A stretch of 64,000 nucleotides of DNA. Origin: Capsicum annuum. Its lineage: Eukaryota; Streptophyta; Magnoliopsida; Solanales; Solanaceae. Position numbers and translations under genes: made by a program. Location: NCBI RefSeq assembly GCF_002878395.1, contig NC_061115.1:152667086-152731085 (forward strand), written 5' to 3'. Below the pieces are notes generated by a model. It was not told where the DNA came from and made no database searches. It worked only from the letters and a program-made list of their open reading frames with translations. Shown here one piece after another: positions 50,116-61,399 of the stretch; the stretch's first letter is position 1; the number at the start of each line of letters is the position of its first letter.

Positions 50116-53100
50116 ATGGCTTTGAATAATGCAGATTTACCAGAAGGTACAGTACGTAATCTAATGGAACAGGACACATTGAAATGGGTATTCGTAGGCG
50201 GAAAAGGCGGTGTAGGGAAAACGACGTGCAGTTCTGTATTAGGAATCCTCCTTTCTCAGGTCCGATCATCTGTTCTAATCATATCAACTGATCCAGCTCA
50301 CAATCTTAGCGATGCATTTCAACAGCGTTTCGCTAAAACTCCCACTGTCGTTAATGGATTCACCAATTTATACGCCATGGTATTACGTTAGATCTTATTT
50401 ATTTTCTGGTTTTTGGTTACCTGGCTCGTAAACAAAAACATTTGGTCCATGTGATTTGTTGTTTCAATCAATGTGCGTTGTCATTTCATTTATTTTTTAA
50501 ATCATGGTGTGTGATCCAAATTGTGTGCCTGAGTAACTCTGTCCATAGAGTGCATTGCTATTGCTGAATACTTACAAGTTCTATTCAAACACTGACTTTA
50601 ATACCTTAGGATTTAACTTATATACAATGATAATGTAATGTTTGTTACTATATTCTTGTAATTTAACATGTTATAACAGGTTGTTTGTTATAATTTTTAT
50701 GTAACTAGTTCGGCTTATTACAGACAGTTACATGTTATTTTCCTGTTAAAGTGATATGACAGTGTAAAAATTCTCTTAGCACTAACTGTGTATATAATTT
50801 GTTGTTGAGTGTAATGCGTGCAAATTGTGTACTGCAGCGATTCCAAAGAGTGACCTTTACCTCAGATTTTATTGAATTATGTAGCTTTTTCAGTTTATTG
50901 TCAATTTCATTCTGATATGTCGTTATGGGGTAATGATTTTATGATTGAAGTTTTGTTCTTTAGGAAGTTGATCCAACTATAGAGAATGAAGAAGGTGGTT
51001 CGGAAGGGGTGGACGGTTTTTTCTCAGATTTGGCTAATGCAGTTCCAGGAATTGATGAAGCTATGAGTTTTGCTGAGATGCTAAAGTAAGTGGCGTTTCT
51101 TCACGACACATAAAAAGAAGATCAAAGAAATAAGTCAAGTACTCTGAATATTTCTATTATTTTTCAAAGTGTGAAAGATCTATTCTTAGATTGAGCCTTA
51201 TCTGATCCTAAGCAATAATAACTTATAGCAATGGACTATATGATAATACACAAGGTGGTATTAGTTTATTGCATGTACAACAACATACCCCGTGTAATCC
51301 CACGAGGGGTTTGGGGAGGGGAGTGTGTCTGCAGCCTTAACACTACCTTCTGAAGGTAGAGAGACTGCTTCCTCAACTCAAGTAAAGCATAATAAAATCA
51401 AATATCAAAAGGAAACTATAATAGTGAAGCAGTCGCGCTGGACATAATGGAGAAGAGAACAATAGCAACATCACATAAATATGGTAATCGAAGCAAAGGA
51501 AACAACATGTAATAATAAAATTGAAGAACAAGATAGTATGTGTAATAATATCAATTATACCAGCAGATAAATTTCTAGGTCCAGGTTTCCAGCTTATACA
51601 ATTCCTAGTGGCATTTGATACTTCCAGGAAGACCATAGCTAAATTACTCTCAGCGAGAGTACCATTTATTCGATATTAGTCTACTGCATTTATGGATGAA
51701 AAAGAGATGCTTGTGTACCCTCTAAAGTTGGAGTGTAAAAACTTACCCAACTTGCCATTTTTTGTGCAGTCGTTAGCATTAGATTTGTTGAGCAAGGACA
51801 TAGTAAATTCAATTTGGATGATTTCTTGCAATTTGTGTCTGGAGATATTGTAATACAGTATATCAAGCAACATGAAGAGGATCACTGCAATTAATCGTTT
51901 ATATTTTCAAAATATTCAGGTTTCTCTTTTCTTAATGATCATATTAGCATCTTTCAACTGAAATTATTTAGCCTGAGTTTAAACTTTCAGTTGTATATCT
52001 TAATCTAGATAGCAAGATAATACATTTTGGGTTGCGAGATTGTCTAGAATTTCTATTCTGCTCATTCGGTTAAGGAAAGAGCATGAGATTTCACCTTGCA
52101 GATCATGAGGTTAGAAGTTGCAGCAGCAAGCTAATCCTACTCCATACATTAGCACATAAGTTTCATTGAACACTGAAGGAGCTATATAGGGAAATTGCTT
52201 TCTCATGTCGCTATAGTTGAATGTGTGTGCATGAATATACAATGAGGTTCTGGTCCTTTTGTAAAATTTCTGTTTTAGATATCTACCAGGGTCAAACTTT
52301 TAGTACTATATTGGAACAATTACCTGCCTAGCACAAAGTCCTAAAGTCAAGTTCAAATTATTCTCAACTGAATCAGTAATTGGCTTCTAAATTCCAGAAC
52401 TTCCGGAAACCATTTGACCTAGCGAGCAGTACCAGTGTAGTAGCCCGATTGAGTTGTTCTAGAAATATACGAGGGTTAGTGATTTTTCATGTTATGCAGT
52501 GATGCATGCATAACAAACACTCAAAGCCAACATGGAAATGATTAAAATTGTCTTGGTTTATCTTTTGTGCGGCCTGGAAACTAGTCGAATTGTGCCCGTC
52601 TTAAATCATGCAGTATTTATTTCTCCCTCGGATTTATAACTTTTCTTTAGCTGCATGGCCAGTTTTCTCATTTTCATGATTTGTATTACTTTGCAGAAAG
52701 ATCTGGAAAGTCAATATTATTGTAAGGAAGTCCACTGCAATGTTATTGCTTTAAGTCATCTCTAAGCTGAATTGGAACTTTTAAGCCTTAATACTATCAC
52801 TGCAGTTTGTTCCTTTTCTAACCTTGTTAACCAAGTATCAAATATAAGAAATAACACCAATAATTATAAATTTTGTGCTATAAAGTCTCGGAATCTTTTA
52901 TTTAGAATTATCGATCCTCCACACACTCAAGTGTGATTTCTTGGATGTGTTTTAAAATGTGGGATACTTAAAAACCCTTAGTCATGACGCTTTACAATTC
53001 TTGGTGGAGAGCTCACTTGCCTCATCCGTTTATCCCATTTTCTCCTTTTATGACATGGTATTTGGAATGTTTGAGTAAAATTACTCAAGTGTTTGGGGTT

Positions 53101-55437
53101 ACGCTCGAAACTCTTGGGATCGAGCTGCCGCTTTCACTTGCTTATCAGGTAAACAATGGTTAGAATCAGGGCAATTGCAGTAGTTCATCGTACATAACAA
53201 GCTTCTGAGTTGCAGGACGAGGTTCAACTTCCGAATACATGTGCTAGTTATAGGTGAAACTAGATTGTGGGATTTTGTTCCAATTTAAAGTGTTCATTTT
53301 CTTTCCCTTTCCTTGAGATCAGTATCATATCACATAATCTTTTCCTCCAGCATTTTCTATAGCTAAGTTTCATCCTGTGATAGTACATTGATAGTGCTTA
53401 TGTTATATGTTATTATTCTATGATAGATGAAGACGCGAAAAAAAAAGTGTAGTCTAGTTATATTTACACTTCTGGTGTTTTTTTTGTCATTTAGACTTCA
53501 ATTTCATTTGATTTGCTTCTTTCTAGATTGGTGAGAACAATGGATTACTCTGTAATAGTGTTTGATACAGCGCCAACGGGACACACTCTCCGGCTGTTAC
53601 AATTCCCATCGACACTAGAGAAGGGGCTTGCGAAAGTAATGAGTTTGAAGAGCAGATTTGGTGGCGTGCTAAGTCAGGTAAAATCCCCTTCCCTACGAAG
53701 AAAAACAACAGAACCGTTTGATATTCCAGTTTTCCCCTTTTAAGAAGCTAACAAGAAGATCCATTGAGCTGCTATTTGGAGTATATGTGTGCAAAATTAT
53801 TGTTCATTTCATCTGCAAGCATGAAAGTTCAAGCCAGATTGTAGGAAGTGGATGATATGTGTTTGTATATCTATTATTAATACAAAGTATTGGCAATCAC
53901 AGATGACTCGTATCTTTGGTGTTGACGATGAATTTGGCGAGGATGCAATTCTAGGCAAATTGGAAGCCATGAGAGATATTATTGAACAAGTGAACAGACA
54001 ATTTAAGGACCCAGTAAGTGCTTTCCTAATAATGGTCATTTATTTTTATGAAGAAATTATTTTATATCCCTTAATTGTAGGTGGAAACATAGTGACAAAA
54101 TTTAGTCCAAAGTCCATTGGGGTCATGCATTCTTTCATATCTTGCAACAATTGACAAATCGGAGAAAATTTGAGTTCAGATGGTCATGCATTATCTGAGC
54201 CTTTTAGTTTCTTTAACTATATATGTTAGATCTTTCACGGAGGGAAAGGACATACATTCAACTAGTGTTGCATGTTGATCAAATTTATCTTATGTCTTAC
54301 TTTTTATTGGTGGAACCTGCTTCTTGTCTTGTTCGGGGCAAGGAAAAGTTCCTTACAGTGATTCCTAATAATGTCTGAATGCTGAATTTCCTTATGTTAT
54401 TTGTTTACTTACTCGATATTTTGCTTACGAGATAGCACCACTTTTTATAGGACATGACGACATTTGTTTGTGTTTGCATTCCGGAGTTCCTCTCTCTGTA
54501 TGAGACTGAAAGACTTGTTCAGGAACTCACTAGATTTGAGATTGATACGCACAACATTATAATTAACCAAGTGCTCTTTGATGTAGAAGGTACACAAGCT
54601 CTGCTTCTTTAAGTGATTTCTCAGTTGTTGTTTTTCCTTCTAATCGGTTTTCATTGTCTCTCTTATTCTCATTTTGGTTATAATAACTTGTTCCTGTGCA
54701 AGAGAAAACATAACTCGTTGACTAGTGACTATTTTCAGTTGTTGAATCCCAGTTGCTGAAGGCTAGAATGCGGATGCAACAAAAGTACTTGGATCAGTTC
54801 TATACGTTATATGATGACTTCAATATTACTAAGCTGCCTTTGCTACCACAAGAGGTACGAAGATATCTTTCTCTCATATATATAAGACCACTCTTTTTCC
54901 ATTTTCCTTTTGGCAAATTCAAAGAGGATACTTGCCATAAAATCTTCTCTACGGTGTATAGTTAGTGCATTATAGTATCCTCTATTAAGATTATATATTT
55001 CTAACTCATTCCTGAAGCAAAGTTTTATGATAATCTGCACTTTCCTTTTTCTTCTGCCCCAAAGAGAGTGACACATTTCTCTTTCTGGTTTATCTAGCTT
55101 ACATACAAAAAGTTATTTAATTTCTTAAACTCCGCACCTTTTCAGACATTATAAAATGTGCCAAAGGGAGTAATTCTGATCAAGGAAATAATGGAGATTG
55201 GGCATGACATTTCTTGTCAAACCAATTGCAACTCACTTAAACTTCTTTCATTGTGGATAGGTTTGTGGTGTTGAAGATCTGAAAGCATTCAAGTATCATT
55301 TTCTAACACCATACCAACCTTCTCGTGCGCGTTGTTCAGCGGAAGAGTTGGAGAGTGGAATAGCAAAACTGAAAGAACAGTTGAAAGATGCTGAAGCAGA
55401 ATATGAAAAAATTAGAAAAGGAAAAAATCAGGTTTGA
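50116..55437 (+). CDS. GET3: GET3/TRC40/ArsA-family ATPase, seven exons
   Basis: Cytosolic homodimeric ATPase of the guided-entry pathway: it binds the C-terminal membrane anchor of tail-anchored proteins and hands them to the ER receptor. Exons: 50116-50379, 50964-51085, 53527-53677, 53903-54013, 54451-54589, 54739-54854 and 55261-55437. Introns all have GT-AG ends, all joins keep frame, and the product is 359 residues, usual for the family. Motifs: deviant Walker [10 protein letters not shown] (28-36), switch [13 protein letters not shown] with catalytic Asp59, switch [17 protein letters not shown] (142-156), and the A-loop side KLPLLPQE. The C-terminus is charged coiled coil. The animal/yeast CxxC zinc pair before the ARM(R)MQQKYLDQ segment is absent (VESQLLKAR). 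The start at 50116 gives the family-like [13 protein letters not shown]; an ATG at 50074 is in frame. Function from homology; gene appears intact. Confidence 0.95.
50380..50963 (+). other. GET3 intron 1
   Basis: 584 bp, donor GTATTA, acceptor TTCTTTAG, phase 0. AT-rich; no repeat or gene recognised inside. Confidence 0.85.
51086..53526 (+). other. GET3 intron 2 (2441 bp)
   Basis: Donor GTAAGT, acceptor TTTCTAG, phase 2. It is the largest intron and holds the SINE-like block at 51270-51420. Near 52066-52135 a weak tRNA-like pattern ('ggttaaggaaagagcatgag', then 'gaggttagaagttg') hints at a second SINE fragment but is not firm. The rest shows nothing recognisable. Confidence 0.85.
51270..51420 (+). 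mobile_element. Solanaceae-type SINE-like fragment
   Basis: Reads 'acaacaacataccccgtgta', then 'atcccacgaggggtttgggg', then 'tgtctgcagccttaacacta' and 'gaaggtagagagactgcttc'. This wording is recurrent in Solanaceae introns and SINE-like repeats by my recollection. Boundaries and family were not verified. No clear target duplication found. Confidence 0.5.
53678..53902 (+). other. GET3 intron 3
   Basis: 225 bp, GTAAAA to CACAG, phase 0; nothing recognised inside. Confidence 0.85.
54014..54450 (+). other. GET3 intron 4
   Basis: 437 bp, GTAAGT to TTATAG, phase 0; nothing recognised inside. Confidence 0.85.
54855..55260 (+). other. GET3 intron 6, with possible Stowaway-like remnant
   Basis: 406 bp, GTACGA to GGATAG, phase 0. 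Positions about 55063-55172 have 'gagagtgacacattt' at one edge and 'aaatgtgccaaagggagtaa' at the other. These are imperfect inverted ends like those of Stowaway MITEs in plants. The remnant is worn and the call is tentative. Intron 5 (54590-54738) is 149 bp, phase 1, and contains nothing notable. Confidence 0.4.
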
Positions 55438-56417
55438 TATAGAAAGACTTTTCAAATGTTATGGAAATAGTGTCATTGAACAAATTATTTTGTTTGAGAG
55501 GATCAGCACGTACACTAATTGTTTTATTCATTGATATGGAAGTTCTTTTGTGCCTTCTAAAGGGCAAAAAATCTAGCTTCTTGGTCTTACAATATGCTTC
55601 TTTGAGGTTCTTGATTATTCGGTTCATACAAACAGTGACGAAACTAAAATCTTTGCTAAGGGTGTTCAAAACTTTAAGCTATGTCTCTTAAAAGATGCTT
55701 TTGATCTATATTCACAAAAGGAGAAATTGTTTCTTTCCATTGTAATTTCTATCAATCTAGTCTTCTTTTTTTCATAAACAACTGCTCAAGAATTGTTTTA
55801 GGTGGATTAGAGGTGAAGAGTAGACATATAGGAAGGCTTTGCAACAAATGTGAGTCGTGAGATTAAGACTGCCCTATACACCAAATGACAAGAGTTTATC
55901 TTTGCAAACATATAGCTTATACAACGTTTTTTTCACCAACTTGAATTTCAAATAAGTTGGGGTTGACTATATAAATTCGGACTAATCATATTTCTCGATT
56001 TGAACAATCTCAAACCAATAACATACAAATATGTATTATGAGAATTCATCGTGAGTTTGCTAGTTTTACATTGGCTGTCACCGCACCACAACCCTTCCTC
56101 CTTTATTCAAGCTGAAATCACCAATGTGAGCAAGCTCACACAACCAGAGTTAGGCATGCCAAATACAAAATGGGGAAAATTCCTTCTATGTAATACATTG
56201 ATGATTCACACTCTAGGGAAATCTTTCGTCGTAATTGACAACCTAAACTTTTACCTTATTGGTGAGGGTTCGATCCCTAATCTTTTAATCCTCTCTCCCA
56301 TTTCCTTCCCCTACAGTAAATTTTTTTTTTTTTCAAAAAGGATGTTTTGCAGCCTATGAACAATCTTCACATCATATATTTGGGTATTTGGTATTTCAAC
56401 TAGGGGTGTGCAAAAAT
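55438..56417 (+). other. GET3 3' region and repeat fragments
   Basis: The first part should be the GET3 3' UTR; no clear polyadenylation signal could be chosen. Around 55945-56010 the text 'aagttggggttgactatata' is a common plant repeat motif. At 56060-56160 'caccgcaccacaacccttcc' and 'gagttaggcatgcc' are also typical dispersed-repeat wording. Open frames here have no domains. Confidence 0.35.
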
Positions 56418-57254
56418 TAGAGTTGTTAATACAGGTCGGCCCAGCCCAGCCGGGCTAAGCTCACATGGGCTTTAAGTTTGATGAGTCATGCCGGGCTTGC
56501 TCATCAAAATGATGGGCCAAAAAACACCAAACTCACATCATTACTCTGTGGGCTGCGGGCCTCACGGGTCAGTCCATTTTTTTAAAAATAATATTTCAAA
56601 AAATTACATATATACACAAGGTAACTATTACTTATTACATAAAATTCCTTATTTGAAAAGTAATTACAAAAATCTCATATTAATTACATAGAATCCCTTC
56701 CTTTTAGACTCTCTCTCTTCGCCTCATACATCCCAAAACATTCGATTTTTACTCTATTTTTAGTCCAAATTTTGTTCTTTTATTGCACTCCTTATTTTAC
56801 GCCTAATTTCAAGCTACGTGATTTTGGGGGTTTCAAATTTGTTCAAATAAGGTCTATTATTTCAAATTATTATGGAAATAATTTTTTTTCATAATAAACT
56901 TCCATAATAATTAGTTGGTCTATTATTTCAAACTATTATGAAAATAATTTATTTCATAATAAATTTTCATAAAATCAAATAATACATTTTATTTTATGTC
57001 GTTCAAATTTGTTCTATACTATAGAAGAGAGATCCATTATTTCTTCTATACCTTAATTTGAACTATAATATGCATTACAAATTATTATAAAAATAAAATC
57101 AAATCCAATTATTTTTATAGTCAATGACTTGGAAGCTGATTTGAACTATAATATCCAAATTATTTCTCCTTTTTGGTTGCATGTATCATTTTATCAAATT
57201 ATCTGCTTTTGCAATGTCATAATAGAAAGTAAAATATAACAAACACGAATACAC

Positions 57255-57515
57255 TTGCATCATACATAGAAAGTAAAGTATCATACATTCTCATACATAT
57301 AAAACATGCTATTGTTGGAGTGTAAAATCATGCATATAACACTGGCATCCTACATAGAAAGTAAATAATAATACGTTCTCATACATATAATGTGAAATGT
57401 TTTTACTTAACTATAAATCATACATAGAAAGTATAGTACATTCACATACATAAAGAACATGTTGTTGTTGGAGCGTAAATCATATATATAACACTGGCAT
57501 TATACATTAAAAAAA
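57255..57515. repeat. Imperfect tandem repeat inside the hAT-like element
   Basis: Two units about 160 bp apart share 'catacatagaaagta', 'catgttgttgttggagcgta' or its variant, and 'taacactggcat' in order (57260-57355 and 57420-57510). A shorter third partial unit lies between them. Confidence 0.65.
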
Positions 57516-57654
57516 TGTGTATTACATTCCCATACGTGTAAATTTCATAAACAATGTCAAAATATCATTCAAACTGGGTAATGTATTATAATTTCTCATA
57601 CAATACTGTGCAAGTTTTTACTAAAAAATAAATACACTAAGAGGGGGAGAAGGC

Positions 57655-57900
57655 GTCGTTGGCTGTTCGTGATGGCACTGGTGATGGCGATAGTGGGAGA
57701 GGAACGAGAAACGCTATCGATCTTGGCGGCTGGTCGCCCTTGCTTGTTCACCGGCGTGAGGAAGCAGTGAAGGCACGGTTGACTGTTCGTGATGGCGCTG
57801 GTGATGGCGACAGTAGGAGAGAAACGAGAAATGACGTCGATCTTGCTGGTTGGTCGCTCTTGCATGTTCACTGTTGTGAGGATGAGGAGTTGAATGGTGA
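57655..57900. repeat. Two 120-bp tandem repeats in a GC-rich island
   Basis: Units start at 57661 and 57781, exactly 120 bp apart. The period is a multiple of three, so a plus-strand open frame (57659-57904) repeats a 40-residue unit (VRDGTGDGDSGRGTRN, then VRDGAGDGDSRRETRN), and a minus-strand frame is repeated too. Base composition is much richer in GC than the rest of the element, which suggests captured host sequence. No protein family recognised, and it is not clear which strand, if either, was coding. Confidence 0.6.
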
Positions 57901-58912
57901 ATAACGGTGACAGTCATAAACCAGCGGCGACGTCGTTGGTTATTTTAGGGAGATAAAAAAAGATGTTTCACGATATTTTTTGAATTTGAATTATACTTAC
58001 TATTTTTAAGCATCCACAAAATCAGAACATTAATTACTGTCGTTATTAAAGTAAGAGAATAATTGAATTTGATTTTTTTTCATAATTTAAGGAGAAACAG
58101 TTTCCTCATATATTGGAGTTATGTATGAGGTACATTGACATGTATATGTATATTTCCAAATCTGGGAGAGAGAAAGTCAATCTGGAAACTTATGTAATTA
58201 GTTTAATTTAGGATGGGATTTATGTTGTTTATACATAATATTTTATAATTTAATTTTAGAATGTTAATAAACATAAATATTATCAGACAATATTACATAG
58301 TGTTAATACTTGTTAATCAAGTCTCTAACACCTCAAAAAATACTTTTAATAGCGAAATTAAATTACTTTTGACATGATATCTTTCGAATCAAATAAAAAT
58401 ACTAATAATCAATCTAAATAGTTACATGTATTTGACTTATGAGTCGGCCCACGGGATAGCCCAACCCACATTGCTCAAGCCCTACGGGCCACAGGCTTAT
58501 CCGGCCCGGGCTAAAAAGTTCAGTTCTTACATGGGCTGTAAAAACTAAAGTCCAACTCCATCAAATTACAGGCGTGGTCCATATTAACAGCTCTAGCAAA
58601 ATTTGAACCAATCAATTGGTTTATTGTTATTGCGTTTTTGGATTAATAATCTTTTATTGGTTTTATAAAAAAAATTATCGTGTATTAGTTTGATTTCAAC
58701 TTTTCAATATTTGGTTATTGATTACCCATTAAGATTCTAATAAATTATTACTTTACCTCTACTTATGTATTAGACTAATATGAGTGACTTTGTGTTAGCT
58801 TATTATTAGACTTAATTTCAACATATAGTTTTCTACTTTTGTAGTTTTATTATATCGGAACTTAATTTTTATAAATAAACTTACAAACCTTGAAAATAAA
58901 TTGAGTGACAAA

Positions 58913-59307
58913 TGTTAGGGTTTTTGTCCTGATTTTCTCACCAAAATAAAGTTGTACTTTTCTTGAAAGAAAAATAAAAGTAATACCATAATTACTTTTA
59001 CTTTTCCTAAAAAGAAAAATATAAAACTTCTTCATATTTGGCTAACCTCTTTCTTGGAGAAAAGTTTTTGGACAATCATAAATAGAAGACCCCCTTCTTC
59101 TCATACAATAACATATAGCATCCACAATGTAGTCGTTATGAGTCTTGTTTAGAAGAAGATTTTCTCCAAATAGTTTTTTTATGTTTTTTGATATTAGTTT
59201 TCAATATGTAGGTCGCTTGATCAAATCCTATAATAATATATTTTTAGTATGCTTTTCTTTGTCGTCTGAATTATCACTATAATGGTTTGCAACTAATAGC
59301 TTCCGCA
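58913..59307 (+). mobile_element. Probable solo LTR of a Ty1/copia-type element
   Basis: Starts TGTTAGGGTTTTTGTCC and ends CTTCCGCA, with a promoter-like CATAAATAGAAGACCCCC at about 59078 followed by a short leader, a layout typical of short copia LTRs. TGACA occurs directly after the right end and also 2 bp before the left end; the offset makes the target duplication uncertain. No element interior is present on either side. Confidence 0.5.
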
Positions 59308-60259
59308 TGACACCCTCTGAATTTTGAACCCTACAACAAACCTAGGGGTTTGGGCCACAGGTGACAAAAGAGTTTTAAAATAAGGTGTAGGTGACACAAG
59401 TCTTAATAATTGAGTAGAGGTGACAATTACTTCATTATGGTTTAAGAAAGTTTGAAAATTTTCAAAATAACCCACAAGTTTTTAAATTTACACTTTGATT
59501 CAAATGTTAGTTAATATGTAATGGGGAACGAAGGGAAAAAATGTGTTTATTTCTCTCTCCTCATCCGTTGTTATTTTCTCTCTCTTCCCGATATTTGTTG
59601 TTCATTGTTGCTGCTGCTTTATTCATCATCTTCTGATTCATTATCATCATCTTATACTTCATTATGAACTTCATATTCTTCTTGTTGACCATTGTTGTTG
59701 TTGTTGTTGTTGTTACACCAACTGCTGCTGTTTAACCAAATTCTTATGTCAAATTTTCTTTCGTAAATCACTTTCAACTTTGGAATTTACTTAAGAGGAG
59801 ACTTTGGTAAGTCAGATTATGCTTTTTAGTTGAATCTGGGTAATTTCTAGTGTGTTGTTTTTTCAACAATAGTTTGCATATGAACATGAATGCAATACAA
59901 AAGCAATCTGTTTAAACCGATCCATTATCTGCGGCACCAGATAAATGTCATGTTGTAACAGTAGACTCATGTTGGATTCATGTTTAAGGGTTCTAGGTGC
60001 CCGTAATATGATTATGAATCGAATAGATGGGTATTCTGTTGCACCAGTTTAGTAATCTGTTTCAACAGATAAATAATTTGTTGCACCAGATTAGTAATCT
60101 ATTTCAACAGATAAATAATCTGTTTCATCAAATTACTAATATGTTTCGAACAACAAAATACAGCTCCTGTCACACACAAAACCTAACAGATAACTCATAT
60201 GTTCTTGCTATTGATACTGGAATCAAATTATTCCTTAATTCTAGACATGTCATTCGTTA
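59308..60259. other. Intergenic sequence with TTG microsatellite and first palindrome units
   Basis: No gene is recognised. A TTG run lies at about 59692-59714, which makes the plus-strand frame at 59543-59794 Cys/His/Leu-rich by composition. From about 59900, and densely at 60035-60160, copies of the CTGTTGCA(A/C)CAGAT-like palindrome begin. The minus-strand frame 59293-59475 has no domain. Confidence 0.45.
60035..60160. repeat. Palindrome array, block 1
   Basis: Five or more variants of CTGTTGCACCAG, CTGTTTCAACAGAT and TTGTTGCACCAGAT separated by 'taaataat' or 'tagtaat' spacers. It lies just 3' of the small coiled-coil gene on the minus strand. Confidence 0.75.
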
Positions 60260-60371
60260 AGAAATAGAAATAGACAGCACGAAAATTAAATAATAAATAA
60301 AAAGTCAAGTGCATCAAATATAAATTTTTATAAAACAAACAAAAAAAATACATAGATAATAGAAAAAAAGC

Positions 60372-60587
60372 TTAATTATTATTATCATCATTATTAACAT
60401 CATTATTATTTGTATGGCCAGCCGGCCAATCTTCAAAGGGCAGCAGCAGCACCCTCCGCAGCCTGCGGATCTCCCGCAGCATCCTTACTCTGACGGCGGC
60501 CAACTCCCAATGCAGGTCATGAACCTCCTTCTGCAGTTCCCTTATGGTGTCTCGTAAAATAGTGACATCCCACACAGGATCAGCCAT
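60372..60587 (-). CDS. Small coiled-coil protein with Asn-rich tail
   Basis: A 71-residue frame starting MADPVWDV. A long amphipathic helix with heptad-like Leu/Ile spacing follows (TILRDTIRELQKEVHDL, then LREIRRLRRVLLLP at about residues 36-50), then a short FEDWPAGH linker and a tail of Asn and Asp (NNNDVNNDDNNN). Gene-like structure upstream supports expression: a TATAAATAGG box at 60821-60830 and a possible 5' UTR intron (60590-60712; donor GTAAG, acceptor TTTTTTAG) ending 2 bases before the ATG. A decayed paralogue lies at 62345-62536. No known family is recognised and function is unknown. It could be the cargo of a repeat family and not a host gene. Confidence 0.55.
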   Translation of the reverse strand: MADPVWDVTILRDTIRELQKEVHDLHWELAAVRVRMLREIRRLRRVLLLPFEDWPAGHTNNNDVNNDDNNN

Positions 60588-60589
60588 AT

Positions 60590-60712
60590 CTAAAAAATAC
60601 ATAAGTTGACAAAACACATACGTAAACACAAAGGTAAAGGAAAGAAAGAATTCGAATGTAATGTAATGTAATACAACAAATATTTACACAAAAATTAAAA
60701 AAAAAAACTTAC
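60590..60712 (-). other. Possible 5' UTR intron of the small coiled-coil gene
   Basis: Minus-strand CTCTG|GTAAGTTTTTTT at the donor and TGTATTTTTTAG|AT at the acceptor. It is 123 bp and AT-rich, a plausible length for a plant intron. Splicing was not tested. Confidence 0.5.
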
Positions 60713-60820
60713 CAGAGACAGGAAAAAGCTATCAAGTCCTTGAAGAGAAAGTAGTTGAAGGTGTAACAAGAGCGGGGAATAAATAGCGTGTAGTAGAACG
60801 AACGATTGAGTAAGGAGGGA

Positions 60821-60830
60821 CCTATTTATA
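60821..60830 (-). promoter_or_regulatory. TATA box of the small coiled-coil gene
   Basis: Minus-strand TATAAATAGG followed by TCCCTCC. The paralogue has the same TATAAATAGGTCCCTCC block at 62595-62611, so the promoter is the best conserved part shared by the two copies. Confidence 0.6.
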
Positions 60831-61019
60831 GAGGATTGAACTTGAATGAGTTAGGCAAAAAATCGTAACTGTTCACCTCTATTTATTAATGACATTCTTG
60901 ATTACTGTAAAAAGTTATGACTTAATTAAATTAATCAATATTATGATAGGTCATAACTTTTCAGCTTTAATATTATTAATAAGTAGTTCTTTTCAGGAAC
61001 CTTTTTTTTCACACCGACT

Positions 61020-61140
61020 TGGACAACAGATAATATATCTGTTGCATCAGATAAATCATCTGTTACAATAGATATATCATGATTTGCAACAAATAGATAA
61101 CCTGTTGCATCAGATAATATATTTGTTGCAACATATAATA
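61020..61140. repeat. Palindrome array, block 2
   Basis: Units such as CAACAGATAATATATCTGTTGCATCAG (split by 'ataatat') and ATCTGTTACAATAGAT. Many units read as an inverted pair of CTGTTG and CAACAG. Confidence 0.75.
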
Positions 61141-61399
61141 TATATATTTTTAAAAAAAAATATATTATCTTCATGACATCCAAATTTTTTGACTTTTTGA
61201 TTATATAAATTAATAAAGAAGATTTCAAGGCAAAACTGTTCACCTCCATTTATTAATGACATCCTTGATTACTGTAAAAAGTTATGACTTAATTAAATTA
61301 ATCAATATTATGATAGGTCATGACTTTTCAGCTTGAAGCTTAGCTTTATAATTATTAAAATAATTAGTTCTTTCCAGCAACCTTTTATTTTTTACACTG

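Larger units (their letters stand above)
56418..58595. mobile_element. Non-autonomous hAT-like DNA transposon (2178 bp)
   Basis: Terminal inverted repeats TAGAGTTGTTAATA (left) and its partner TAGAGCTGTTAATA (read from the right end) match at 13 of 14 bases. Subterminal zones at both ends are rich in GGCCC/GGGCT motifs (56440-56580 and 58440-58550), a known hAT pattern. Flanks are GCAAAAAT (56410-56417) and GCAAAATT (58596-58603): an 8-bp target duplication with one mismatch, the length expected of hAT. No transposase is encoded. It contains two internal tandem repeats, listed separately. Confidence 0.8.

Noticed and set aside
52060..52140. tRNA gene or tRNA-derived SINE in GET3 intron 2
   Set aside because: A and B box-like wording is present but no cloverleaf, poly-A end or target duplication could be made out.
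53809..54039. Minus-strand frames over GET3 exons (53523-53708, 53809-54039)
   Set aside because: They are antisense shadows of conserved GET3 exons 3 and 4.
59543..59794. Plus-strand Cys/His/Leu-rich open frame
   Set aside because: Driven by TTG, TGC and CAT microsatellite sequence; no motif or gene structure.
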